64,000 bases of DNA from Thermoleophilum album (GTDB lineage Bacteria; Actinomycetota; Thermoleophilia; Solirubrobacterales; Thermoleophilaceae): the NCBI RefSeq assembly GCF_900108055.1, contig NZ_FNWJ01000002.1, forward strand, positions 444,382 through 508,381, given 5' to 3'. Shown here piece after piece: positions 25,388 through 31,921 of this stretch. Position 1 is the stretch's first letter. The number at the start of each line of letters is the position of its first letter. A model generated the notes under the pieces. That model saw only the letters and a program-made list of their open reading frames with translations. It was not told where the DNA came from and made no database searches. The position numbers and the translations under genes were made by a program.

Positions 25388-26293
25388 TCAGACCTCCTCG
25401 TCAGGCTCAAAGGTGCGCAGCTCGCGCATAGCCACCTCAGCGGGTTCCGCATCCGCCGGTGCATCAGGCGAGAAACCGGCAGCCAGCGCTTCTTCGCGCG
25501 CTCGCCGTTCGCGCTCTTCTCGCTCCCGCTCCTCGCGCTCGCGGCGCTCCCGCTCCTCGCGCTCCCGCTCCTCCGCCTCGCGCTGCGCGCGCTCCGCCTC
25601 AAGCACCGCGAACTGCTCGCGGCCCTCGGCGATGGCGTCGGCGATGGCGTCGACGATCAGTTTGCAAGAGCGGATCGAATCGTCGTTACCAGGAATTACG
25701 TAGTCCACGGGGTCGGGGTCGGCATTGGTATCGACCAGCCCGATGATCGGTATGCCCAGGCGGCGCGCCTCGCGGACGGCGATTTCCTCGGTCTTGAGGT
25801 CGACGATGAACACCGCGTCAGGCAGTCGCTGCATGTTGCGTACGCCGCCGAGGTTGGTGCGCAGCTTCGCGAGCTCGTGCTGAGCGTGGATACGCTCGCG
25901 CGTCGGCAGCAGTTCGATGGTGCCGTTCTCCGTCCACTGCTCGAGCTCGTGAAGGCGATCGATGCGCTTGGAGATCGTCGCCCAGTTGGTCAACAGGCCA
26001 CCCAGCCAGCGGTTGTTGACGTACGGCATCCCGCAGCGCTTAGCTGCTTCCTCGATGGCCTCACGGGCCTGCTTTTTGGTGCCCACGAAGAGGATCGTTC
26101 CGCCGCGCGCAGCGACGTCGCGGGCGAACTCGCAAGCACGCTTGAGCAGCGGCTCCGTCTGGGTTAGATCGATGATGTGAATGCCGTTGCGCTCGCCGTG
26201 GATGAAGCGGCGCATCTTCGGGTTCCACCGGCGCGTCTGGTGACCGAAGTGGACCCCGGCTTCGAGCAGCTCCTTGATGCCGATCTCTCGCAC
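25388..26293 (-). CDS. rpsB: Ribosomal protein S2 with charged C-terminal extension
   Basis: A 301-residue S2, against about 235-260 in most bacteria. The core is canonical: [67 protein letters not shown] and [13 protein letters not shown]. From about residue 225 a run of nearly pure Glu/Arg follows, encoded at about 25495-25590 by short CTCGCGCTC-like repeats, then an acidic tail. The GTG start follows AAAAAAGGGAG. A structured leader precedes the gene. Confidence 0.95.
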   Translation of the reverse strand: MREIGIKELLEAGVHFGHQTRRWNPKMRRFIHGERNGIHIIDLTQTEPLLKRACEFARDVAARGGTILFVGTKKQAREAIEEAAKRCGMPYVNNRWLGGLLTNWATISKRIDRLHELEQWTENGTIELLPTRERIHAQHELAKLRTNLGGVRNMQRLPDAVFIVDLKTEEIAVREARRLGIPIIGLVDTNADPDPVDYVIPGNDDSIRSCKLIVDAIADAIAEGREQFAVLEAERAQREAEEREREERERREREEREREERERRAREEALAAGFSPDAPADAEPAEVAMRELRTFEPDEEV

Positions 26294-26319
26294 TTCCAGC
26301 TCCCTTTTTTGAAGGTGTC

Positions 26320-26400
26320 GTTTGGGCTCCGCACCGGCACACGGGACCCGGTCGGTCCGGGCAGGGCCGCGCGCCGCTTGTGCGGAGGTCGCCTGCGTGT
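26320..26400 (-). promoter_or_regulatory. Structured 5' leader of rpsB-tsf (possible S2 autoregulatory site)
   Basis: In the rpsB leader an 8-base-pair stem can form between CTCCGCAC (26327-26334 on the plus strand) and GTGCGGAG (26380-26387). It encloses a second perfect stem, CCCGG-TCGGT-CCGGG (26347-26361). The E. coli rpsB-tsf mRNA is repressed by S2 binding to its leader, so this may serve the same purpose. I see no similarity to a named leader class and rate this as inference from pairing only. Confidence 0.4.
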
Positions 26401-26422
26401 CGCGGCAAGGATACGGGAGCGC

Positions 26423-27043
26423 TTACATGCGCACGTAACCGATCACACCGGCGGCGTCGTGCACGCGGCGGGCGACGCTGTCGGAGGTGTTGCCCTCGAT
26501 CGTTTGGATGCGCCCGTCCGGCAACACGCGTTCGACGATGCCGATGTGCTCGTCCCACACCACCAGATCACCCGGACGCGGGACCTCCTCGGGCCCGTAG
26601 GTGCGCCCGGCGGCGCGCGCCCACGACCACAGCGCGTCGACGCTGGCGAAGCCTTGACCACGGTCGCCGAGCGGAGCTCCGGCCTGCCTTGCGAGCCACG
26701 ACACGAAGTAGGCGCACCAGGGACCAACCGGACCGCCCGGGACGGCGCTTCGGTAGAGGGCGATACGGGGGCCGTCGTTGGAGCCCGGCGGTGCTTCGCG
26801 CACCCCGAGCTCGGCGCGCGCCAGCGCCAGCATGCGCCCGCCCACCGCGCTCGCCGACACTGGCGCCCGTAGGCCGACGGACCCGGACGCCGCAGCAGTG
26901 GCGGTCGCCCCCGGTGCCTCGAGGTTCCCCCGTAGCAGCGCAGCGAAGGAAGTAGCGGCGGCGGCCGTCGGCCGGGCGTTCGTAAGGGCGTCGATCCTGG
27001 CCTCGATCGCCGCGATGCGGGCCAGTGTGGCTTCGATCCCCAC
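26423..27043 (-). CDS. CHAP-type peptidoglycan hydrolase, flagella-associated
   Basis: A 206-residue protein without a Sec signal. Residues 1-45 (TLARIAAIEARIDAL, then SFAALL) match the N terminus of the flagellar lytic transglycosylase at 43849-44430. Residues about 72-206 form a CHAP-like amidase/endopeptidase domain. The catalytic Cys is in GPWCAYFVSWLARQAG, the His is in DEHIGIVERV, and an EGNTSD follows. It probably opens peptidoglycan during flagellar assembly. It sits downstream of fliC and has its own sigma-28-like box, with 7 bases between the box and the GTG start, so its transcript may be leaderless. Confidence 0.8.
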   Translation of the reverse strand: MGIEATLARIAAIEARIDALTNARPTAAAATSFAALLRGNLEAPGATATAAASGSVGLRAPVSASAVGGRMLALARAELGVREAPPGSNDGPRIALYRSAVPGGPVGPWCAYFVSWLARQAGAPLGDRGQGFASVDALWSWARAAGRTYGPEEVPRPGDLVVWDEHIGIVERVLPDGRIQTIEGNTSDSVARRVHDAAGVIGYVRM

Positions 27044-27050
27044 GCCCCGT

Positions 27051-27077
27051 TGCTCGGCCGAGCCCCGGCGACCTTGA
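27051..27077 (-). promoter_or_regulatory. Sigma-28-like promoter of the CHAP hydrolase gene
   Basis: Minus strand: GCTCAAGG, with TCAA at 27077-27074, a 15-base spacer, then GCCGAGCA (27058-27051) followed by ACGGGG. It fits the CTCAAG-N14-GSCGAWTA box shared by the flagellar units, with two mismatches in the -10 half. Only 7 bases separate it from the GTG start at 27043, which predicts a leaderless mRNA. Confidence 0.55.
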
Positions 27078-27161
27078 GCTGCAAGGCGGCCTGCAGAGTG
27101 CTGTGGAGAGCTGTTGTCGCGACCTCCCGCGGCCGATAAACGCGATGGCTTGCGAAACGCC

Positions 27162-27187
27162 GGCGGGCGGCCCGAAGGCCGCCCGCC
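27162..27187 (-). terminator. GC-rich hairpin, likely fliC terminator
   Basis: A perfect 11-base-pair stem (27162-27172 with 27177-27187) closes a 4-base loop, about 80 bases after the fliC stop. On the minus strand it is followed by GGCGTTTCGC, so the T-tract is poor. Given its strength and place between two boxed transcription units, a terminator or mRNA-stabilising end for fliC is the likely role. Confidence 0.6.
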
Positions 27188-27265
27188 GTTCCTCCGCCCT
27201 TGAGGAGTGCCCTCGTCCGAGGACTGCTATGTGCTCCCGGAAGTTGGCCCCGGGAGTGGCCCTGC

Positions 27266-28066
27266 CTAGCGCAGGAGCGCCAGGACTGCTTGCCCCGCCT
27301 GATTGGCCTGCGCCAGCATCGCGACACCGGACTGCTGGAGCACCTGGTACTTGGCCAGGGTGACGGCCTCCTGAGCCATATCGACGTCGCGGATCCGGCT
27401 CTCGGCGGAGACCAGGTTCTCCTGGTACGTCGAGAGGTCGTTGAGCGTGTACTCGAGCCGGTTCTGAACCGCCCCGAACTTGGCTCGCTCGGAGCTGACG
27501 GCGTCGATCGCCGCGTCGATCTGCGCCAGGTCGTTGGTTTCGCCCAGCACGAAGACGCTGGCGGTGACGATGCTGCCAAGGCTGACGGTCGCCACCGAGA
27601 TCGTCTGGCCGTCGTTCGGGCCGACCTGGAAGGTGACCGTGCTCGCGGTGCTCAGCAGCTTGATGCCGTTGAACTCGGAGCTCTGGCCGATGCGCTCGAT
27701 CTCCGACGCGAGCTGGTTGACCTCGGACTGGATCGCCGCCCGGTTGGTGGCCGACAGCGTTCCGTTCTGGTACTGGACCGCCAGCTCACGGACCCGCTGG
27801 AGCATCGAGTGCACCTGGGAGAGCGAGCCTTCGGCCGTCTGCACCATCGAGACGGCGTCCTGGACGTTGCGCTGCGCCTGTCCGAGGCCGCCGATCTGGC
27901 CGCGCATCTTCTCGCTGATCGCGAGGCCCGCCGCGTCGTCGGCGGCGCGGTTGATGCGGAAGCCCGAAGACAGCCGCTCCATCGACTTCGAGAGCTTCCA
28001 GCTCGTGTTCTGGAGGTAACGCTGGGCGGTAAACGCCTCGACGTTGTTCTGGATCCGAAGGGACAT
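27266..28066 (-). CDS. fliC: Flagellin
   Basis: A 266-residue flagellin, the filament subunit. The N-terminal D0/D1 region has SWKLSKSMERLSSGFRIN and ADDAAGLAISEKMRGQI; the C-terminal region has ESRIRDVDMAQEAVTLAKY and ends QAGQAVLALLR. Only about 60 residues of variable centre remain, so the filament surface is small (D0/D1 with a minimal outer domain). The ATG at 28064-28066 has AAGGAGG 5 bases upstream. The gene has its own sigma-28-like promoter and a hairpin leader. Two glycosyltransferase genes in the locus suggest that it is glycosylated. Confidence 0.97.
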   Translation of the reverse strand: MSLRIQNNVEAFTAQRYLQNTSWKLSKSMERLSSGFRINRAADDAAGLAISEKMRGQIGGLGQAQRNVQDAVSMVQTAEGSLSQVHSMLQRVRELAVQYQNGTLSATNRAAIQSEVNQLASEIERIGQSSEFNGIKLLSTASTVTFQVGPNDGQTISVATVSLGSIVTASVFVLGETNDLAQIDAAIDAVSSERAKFGAVQNRLEYTLNDLSTYQENLVSAESRIRDVDMAQEAVTLAKYQVLQQSGVAMLAQANQAGQAVLALLR

Positions 28067-28067
28067 C

Positions 28068-28108
28068 CATGCCTCCTTGGTTCGTCCCTGGGCGACTCCC
28101 TGTCGCCC
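28068..28108 (-). promoter_or_regulatory. fliC leader hairpin with GGA loop plus GGA in the Shine-Dalgarno (candidate CsrA sites)
   Basis: The fliC leader contains a perfect 7-base-pair stem, GGGCGAC (28108-28102) with GTCGCCC (28096-28090), and a five-base loop AGGGA. The Shine-Dalgarno AAGGAGG, about 15 bases further on, contains a second ANGGA. A GGA exposed in a hairpin loop together with one in the ribosome-binding site is the pattern by which CsrA represses Bacillus flagellin. No csrA or fliW lies in the window; they often follow flgL, which would lie just to the right. Confidence 0.5.
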
Positions 28109-28120
28109 GCTTCGGCCCGG

Positions 28121-28147
28121 TAATCGCCGGCCCCCTCGGCAACTTGA
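28121..28147 (-). promoter_or_regulatory. Sigma-28-like promoter of fliC
   Basis: Minus strand: CCCTCAAGTT (TCAA at 28147-28144), 15-base spacer, GGCGATTA (28128-28121), then CCGGG. The E. coli/Bacillus flagellin consensus is TAAA-N15-GCCGATAA. The predicted leader of about 50 bases contains the candidate CsrA hairpin. Confidence 0.75.
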
Positions 28148-28172
28148 GGGGCGGCGCCGGCGGTTGTGCGCG

Positions 28173-29369
28173 CTAGCCGTCGCCGTGGTTGCGGGCGATC
28201 GTGAACGGACGCAGCACGACGCCCGGGTGCTTGCGCTCGAAGTGCGCGCGATCGAGCTCACGGCGCGCGCGCACCCAAGCCGACAGCTCAGGATCGTCGC
28301 TCTCGACCGTCTCCGAAAGGCCGTGACGCACGCGCGCAGCCGGCACCAAGCGGGGCGGGCGCCCGCACGCCGCAAGCCGCAACAGCAGGTCAGTGTCTTG
28401 GTACCAAACCCGAAGTTCGGGATCGAAGAACTCGCCCGGGGCGACCGCGAGCTCCTCCACGGTCGCTCGCTTGAGCGCGAAACACCAGGCTGCGAAGTCA
28501 GCGCGGCGGAAGCCGCCAACGGTGTCCGGAAAAACCACCGTCGCGCCGTTGTCCAGCGCCTCGCGCAGCGGTGGCCACCAACCTGGCAAGGGCTCGACAT
28601 CGTCGTTGATCATGACCACGTACTGGCCGCGCGCGGCGCGCAGCCCAGCGTTTACCGGCGCGCTGAAGCCCTGCGCGGGCGCGCCGTTGTCGACCACCAC
28701 GATCTCGTGCGGCTGCTCGAGCGTGCGCTGCACGGCGCGCAGGCAGCGCTGGGCACGCTCGCTGGCTGCATCGAGCGTTGGGATCACCACACTCAGCTCG
28801 GGCTCGCCACCCACCGCCGCCCGCAGCAGTGAGCGCGGTGCCGGGAAGCTCGCCGCGCGCGCGTCGGCGACCGCCACCCGCCCCTTCGCCGCGACCCGCA
28901 ACAAGAGCTCGGCGATCACCAGGTCGTCGTCGACCTCGAAGGCGCTCGCTAGGGCCGCGTAGGTGGCCGCATCGAGGGCCACTGCCGGTGAGTCCGCGAG
29001 CGTCGAGCGCGCACCCGGGGGCACGGCCGCGAGCACCGTGTCCTCGTCGAGCGGCGCGAGCAGCGCTGCGAGCCAGCTGGGACCGAACACGATCGGTCGA
29101 GCGACGAGGACGACCTTTCGGCCACGTGCGCGCTCACCGGCACTCGCGAGCGCCGCGGCCGCACCGAGGTGGCGGCCCGTGCGCAGGACCGTGACATCGC
29201 CGTCGAGCGCCGCCAGTAACGGCTCGAGGCGTGGCGCCGAATCGGCGATCAAGACGACCTCGTGGCGCGGCTGCGCCGACAGCGCGGCTAGCGACTCGCA
29301 GAAGGCGCGCGCAGCAGCCGGCTCGTCCCCGAGGTAGGCGACAACCGTGACCCCCTGCGCAGCGCTCAT
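28173..29369 (-). CDS. Family 2 glycosyltransferase with two GT-A-like modules
   Basis: A 398-residue protein. Residues about 1-190 look like a degenerate GT-A module (VVLIADSAP, GRKVVLVARPI). Residues about 200-390 are a proper GT2 module: ELSVVIPTLDAASERAQRCL, EIVVVDNGAP, the metal-binding NDDVEPLPGWW, and YQDTDLLLRLAACG. As the last gene of the main flagellar run and the neighbour of fliC, it most likely glycosylates flagellin or makes its glycan; this is inference from context. The ATG overlaps the preceding stop (ATGA). Confidence 0.8.
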   Translation of the reverse strand: MSAAQGVTVVAYLGDEPAAARAFCESLAALSAQPRHEVVLIADSAPRLEPLLAALDGDVTVLRTGRHLGAAAALASAGERARGRKVVLVARPIVFGPSWLAALLAPLDEDTVLAAVPPGARSTLADSPAVALDAATYAALASAFEVDDDLVIAELLLRVAAKGRVAVADARAASFPAPRSLLRAAVGGEPELSVVIPTLDAASERAQRCLRAVQRTLEQPHEIVVVDNGAPAQGFSAPVNAGLRAARGQYVVMINDDVEPLPGWWPPLREALDNGATVVFPDTVGGFRRADFAAWCFALKRATVEELAVAPGEFFDPELRVWYQDTDLLLRLAACGRPPRLVPAARVRHGLSETVESDDPELSAWVRARRELDRAHFERKHPGVVLRPFTIARNHGDG

Positions 29370-29581
29370 GCGCGCACGTCGATCGTTGCCGGCGGGTCGT
29401 CGTCGGGCCCGGGCCTGGGCGGCGGACTTTTTCTTCCGCGCGACCGCTCGCGCTGGCGACCGCGCTCGCCCGGACGCTCCTCACGCTCCGTGCGCCGGGA
29501 CCGCGCGACCCGCGTCAGCGGTTCGACTCCGGGGCGTGGACCCGGCGGAGGTATCGGACCGATGCCGTCGGACGTGCTCAT
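29366..29581 (-). CDS. Small Pro/Arg-rich protein of the flagellar operon
   Basis: A 71-residue protein that I do not recognise. It starts GIGPIPPPGPRPGVEPLTRV, continues as a strongly basic stretch (SRRTEREERPGERGRQRERS) and ends in an acidic PDDDPPATIDVRA. It has no hydrophobic segment and is likely disordered. It is coupled to both neighbours by ATGA overlaps, which supports it being translated. Its function is unknown. Confidence 0.55.
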   Translation of the reverse strand: MSTSDGIGPIPPPGPRPGVEPLTRVARSRRTEREERPGERGRQRERSRGRKSPPPRPGPDDDPPATIDVRA

Positions 29582-29883
29582 CTAGTTACGACATCGGCTT
29601 CTCGCGGCGGTTGCGCAGACTCGCTGGCGGCGCGACGGATCTCCGCAACGATCAACGCACGCCAGATCTGGACCGCAGCGGCCCACACCGCGAGATAGGT
29701 GACGACCCCGGCGACGAGCGCCCGTGCGCACGCAACCGCGAGCGGCGTGCCGGCCCGCAGCGAGAGACCAGCCGCGAGCAGGAACGCGAGCAGCGCCGCA
29801 CGCGACCGCCACTCCACGATCTGTCGGCGCGCCCGTGGATGAGCGGCTACGCAAATGCGCTCACCAGCGGGGGTCTCAGCCAC
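29578..29883 (-). CDS. Small two-helix membrane protein of the flagellar operon
   Basis: A 101-residue protein of unknown family. A basic N terminus (AAHPRARRQIVEWRSR) is followed by two hydrophobic helices at about residues 29-45 and 52-72, and a polar C-terminal tail. I chose the GTG at 29881-29883, which overlaps the PilZ gene stop by 8 bases. Coupling to the PilZ gene upstream and the Pro-rich gene downstream suggests a motor-related accessory role, but nothing in the sequence names it. Confidence 0.55.
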   Translation of the reverse strand: MAETPAGERICVAAHPRARRQIVEWRSRAALLAFLLAAGLSLRAGTPLAVACARALVAGVVTYLAVWAAAVQIWRALIVAEIRRAASESAQPPREADVVTR

Positions 29884-30502
29884 CGCTGATGACCTCCCGA
29901 CGCCGGCGGATCTGCTCGCGCTGGTAGCGCAGGGTGAAGCGGATGATCCGCTCACGCTGGCGATCCGAGATGTCGGTGAAGCGCAGCGCCAGGCGCGTGC
30001 GCTCGACTACCCGCACCACCTCCGCCCTCAGCAGCAGATCGGGACCGCCGTCACCCAGGGCAAGGCAGACGGTGAGCGGTTGGCCGGGCTTCATACCAGC
30101 GGGGCCAACCACCAGCGCGCCGCCGCCGCTGAGGTCGAGCGTCGTGGTGCGCAGCGTCCGGACCCCGACCGTCGTCTGCCAGCGCAGCACGACCGGCAGC
30201 ATCACGTCGACACGCACCAGCTCCCGCCGCTGCTCGACCTTGCCGGCACGCACAGCGAACAAAACGCGTCCCTGGCCGTCGTTCGCCGCGAGCGTCCCGT
30301 GCAGCTCGTGCAGACCGCGCTCGCCTGCGAACTTCAGGCAAGCCGGAAACGGCGTCCCGGCGAGTCCGGACGCCGGCACCAACAGCACGAGAGTCCACAA
30401 GCCGGGCTCGCGCTCGCCTTCGACGAGCGCCGGGAGCTCGTGGTCGCGCACCGCCAGCGTCACGCGCTGCAGTCGCCGCGGTACCACGCTCGGAGCGGGC
30501 AT
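29876..30502 (-). CDS. PilZ-domain c-di-GMP receptor (YcgR-like flagellar brake)
   Basis: A 208-residue protein. The N-terminal about 100 residues resemble a YcgR-N/PilZN barrel. The C-terminal PilZ domain has both c-di-GMP motifs: RELVR within EQRRELVRVDV, and DLSGGG. FTDISDRQRERIIRF follows and ends the domain. YcgR-type proteins bind c-di-GMP and slow or bias the motor. The gene follows flhF with a 3-base gap, inside the main operon. Confidence 0.88.
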   Translation of the reverse strand: MPAPSVVPRRLQRVTLAVRDHELPALVEGEREPGLWTLVLLVPASGLAGTPFPACLKFAGERGLHELHGTLAANDGQGRVLFAVRAGKVEQRRELVRVDVMLPVVLRWQTTVGVRTLRTTTLDLSGGGALVVGPAGMKPGQPLTVCLALGDGGPDLLLRAEVVRVVERTRLALRFTDISDRQRERIIRFTLRYQREQIRRRREVISGG

Positions 30503-30505
30503 CGA

Positions 30506-31921
30506 TCACCTCACGAGACGTGCCGCCAGGTCGCTGGGATCGGCCGGGGCAACGCCGCAGTTTCCGAGACCGGGAGCGGCGACGAAGGCGACCGGCAGGC
30601 GCACCCGGATCAGCGCCTCGAGGAGCGCGGCCGGTGCCGGTTCGAGGTCGAGCTGGGTGATCGCCGCGGCGACCTGCTGGCGCCCGACGAAGGGCGCGAG
30701 CAGCCGCTCGGCGGTGCGGCGAGCGAGCGTTGCCGGCAGGGCCAGGAGCAGCAGGTCCGGCTGCAGCCGGTCGACGTCCGCGAGGGCTCGTTCGGCGCCG
30801 TCGGTCCCCCCTGCGAGCGCTGGCAACTCGACCGCTACGACCGCCTCGCCGCGCCACTTCGGAAGCTCCTCCTCGAGCGCGGCGAGTGGCCGGAGCGCCG
30901 CTGCTTCGCTGCCCGCGTCGGTCACCTCCCGGCCGGCCGCTCGCTCGGCCAGCAGGGCCACCGCCTGCCCCCGGTCGGCGAGGAAGGCCACCGCCGGCCG
31001 CTCCCTGGCGTAGCTACGGGCAAGCGCCAAGGTCACTGCCGTGCGTCCGCTGCCGGGCGGGCCGAGCACGGCGAACAGCGGTCTCGCCGATTGCAGAAGC
31101 GGCGCTGGTGGCAAGCGCCGCGCGAGCGCCTGGCGGGCCAGTCGCCGCAGCGCCCTGCTCGACGCGAACGGCAGCAGGTGATCGGAGACCTCCTGCACCA
31201 GGTCGCCGGCGAACTCGCCGCTCAAGCCGCTCGCCTCGAGGTTCGCGCGCAACGAGCGCAGGGGCCGCGCGGTCGACGCCGCGAAGGGCGCTGCGTCGCG
31301 GCCCTCCTCGACGGAGGAGGCCGCATCGGCAGCGGGCTCGGCGGCCGTCGCGCTCACACCCTCCCCGTCGGCGGGCGCGTCGAGACCGGCCGCTGCGGAG
31401 GGCGCGCCAATATCCGCCGCGGTGGCTTCCCGGTCCTGCCGGGCGCGGTTGGTGGCACGCGCCAAAAGCTCGCGGAAATCCCGCACGCGCGGCGTTCTCT
31501 CGCTCGTCTCGTCGACGCCCGCATCGGCCGCGTCGACGCCCGTCGCGTCGATTGGTTCGCGCGGCGGGGGCAGTACCGGCTCCGCCTCGTCGTAGGCGTC
31601 GAAACTGGCGTGCGCGGGCCGTGCCTCCACCTCCACGCAGCGCCGCTGGAAGAAGCCGGCGAAGCCCCCTGTGAGCCCCTCGCGCTGGCGCACGATGATG
31701 GCGTCCGGCCCCAGTTCCGCCCGCACCAACGGCAGGATCTCGGCCAGCGTGCGCGCACGATAGATCACGCTGCCGCTGCGGCCCGGCAGCCGCTCAACTT
31801 TGTCGCCGGCGGGTTTGCCCGCGGCGTGCGGCGCCGGCTGAGCAGAGCGGGCATCGCTCGCGACAGCGCCGTTTTTGCCACTTCCGTGGCCGTTGCGTGA
31901 AACGAGTCCGTTAACGAGCAC
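30506..31921 (-). CDS. flhF: FlhF-like flagellar SRP-family protein with degenerate GTPase motifs
   Basis: A protein of about 471 residues encoded directly after flhA. The N terminus contains the FlhF stretch YRARTLAEILPLVRAELGPDAIIV and a long Ala/Glu-rich linker. The C-terminal SRP-like G domain (about 285-470) aligns in order, but its P-loop is GPPGSGRT (Lys replaced by Arg), the DTAG loop reads VELPA, and TKLD is TQLD. GTP hydrolysis is therefore doubtful. FlhF recruits early flagellar proteins to the cell pole. The GTG at 31919-31921 overlaps flhA by 11 bases; an ATG at 31959 is also possible. FlhG is absent. Confidence 0.8.
   Translation of the reverse strand: MLVNGLVSRNGHGSGKNGAVASDARSAQPAPHAAGKPAGDKVERLPGRSGSVIYRARTLAEILPLVRAELGPDAIIVRQREGLTGGFAGFFQRRCVEVEARPAHASFDAYDEAEPVLPPPREPIDATGVDAADAGVDETSERTPRVRDFRELLARATNRARQDREATAADIGAPSAAAGLDAPADGEGVSATAAEPAADAASSVEEGRDAAPFAASTARPLRSLRANLEASGLSGEFAGDLVQEVSDHLLPFASSRALRRLARQALARRLPPAPLLQSARPLFAVLGPPGSGRTAVTLALARSYARERPAVAFLADRGQAVALLAERAAGREVTDAGSEAAALRPLAALEEELPKWRGEAVVAVELPALAGGTDGAERALADVDRLQPDLLLLALPATLARRTAERLLAPFVGRQQVAAAITQLDLEPAPAALLEALIRVRLPVAFVAAPGLGNCGVAPADPSDLAARLVR

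Noticed and set aside
25495-25590. Tandem CTCGCGCTC-type repeats that could be mistaken for a repeat array
   Set aside because: They are in frame in rpsB and encode a Glu/Arg tail; no spacers, so not CRISPR.
24156-25703. Long plus-strand open frame of 515 codons over pyrH, tsf and rpsB
   Set aside because: It lies antisense to three certain genes and its product is low-complexity Arg/Leu/Asp text without motifs. Such mirror frames are expected at this GC content.
27132-27139. Exact GCCGATAA on the plus strand, a perfect sigma-28 -10
   Set aside because: No -35 lies 15 bases upstream and no plus-strand gene follows; probably chance.
29855-31900. Long plus-strand open frame of 681 codons over the PilZ and flhF genes
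   Set aside because: Antisense to conserved genes, compositionally biased, no recognisable domain.
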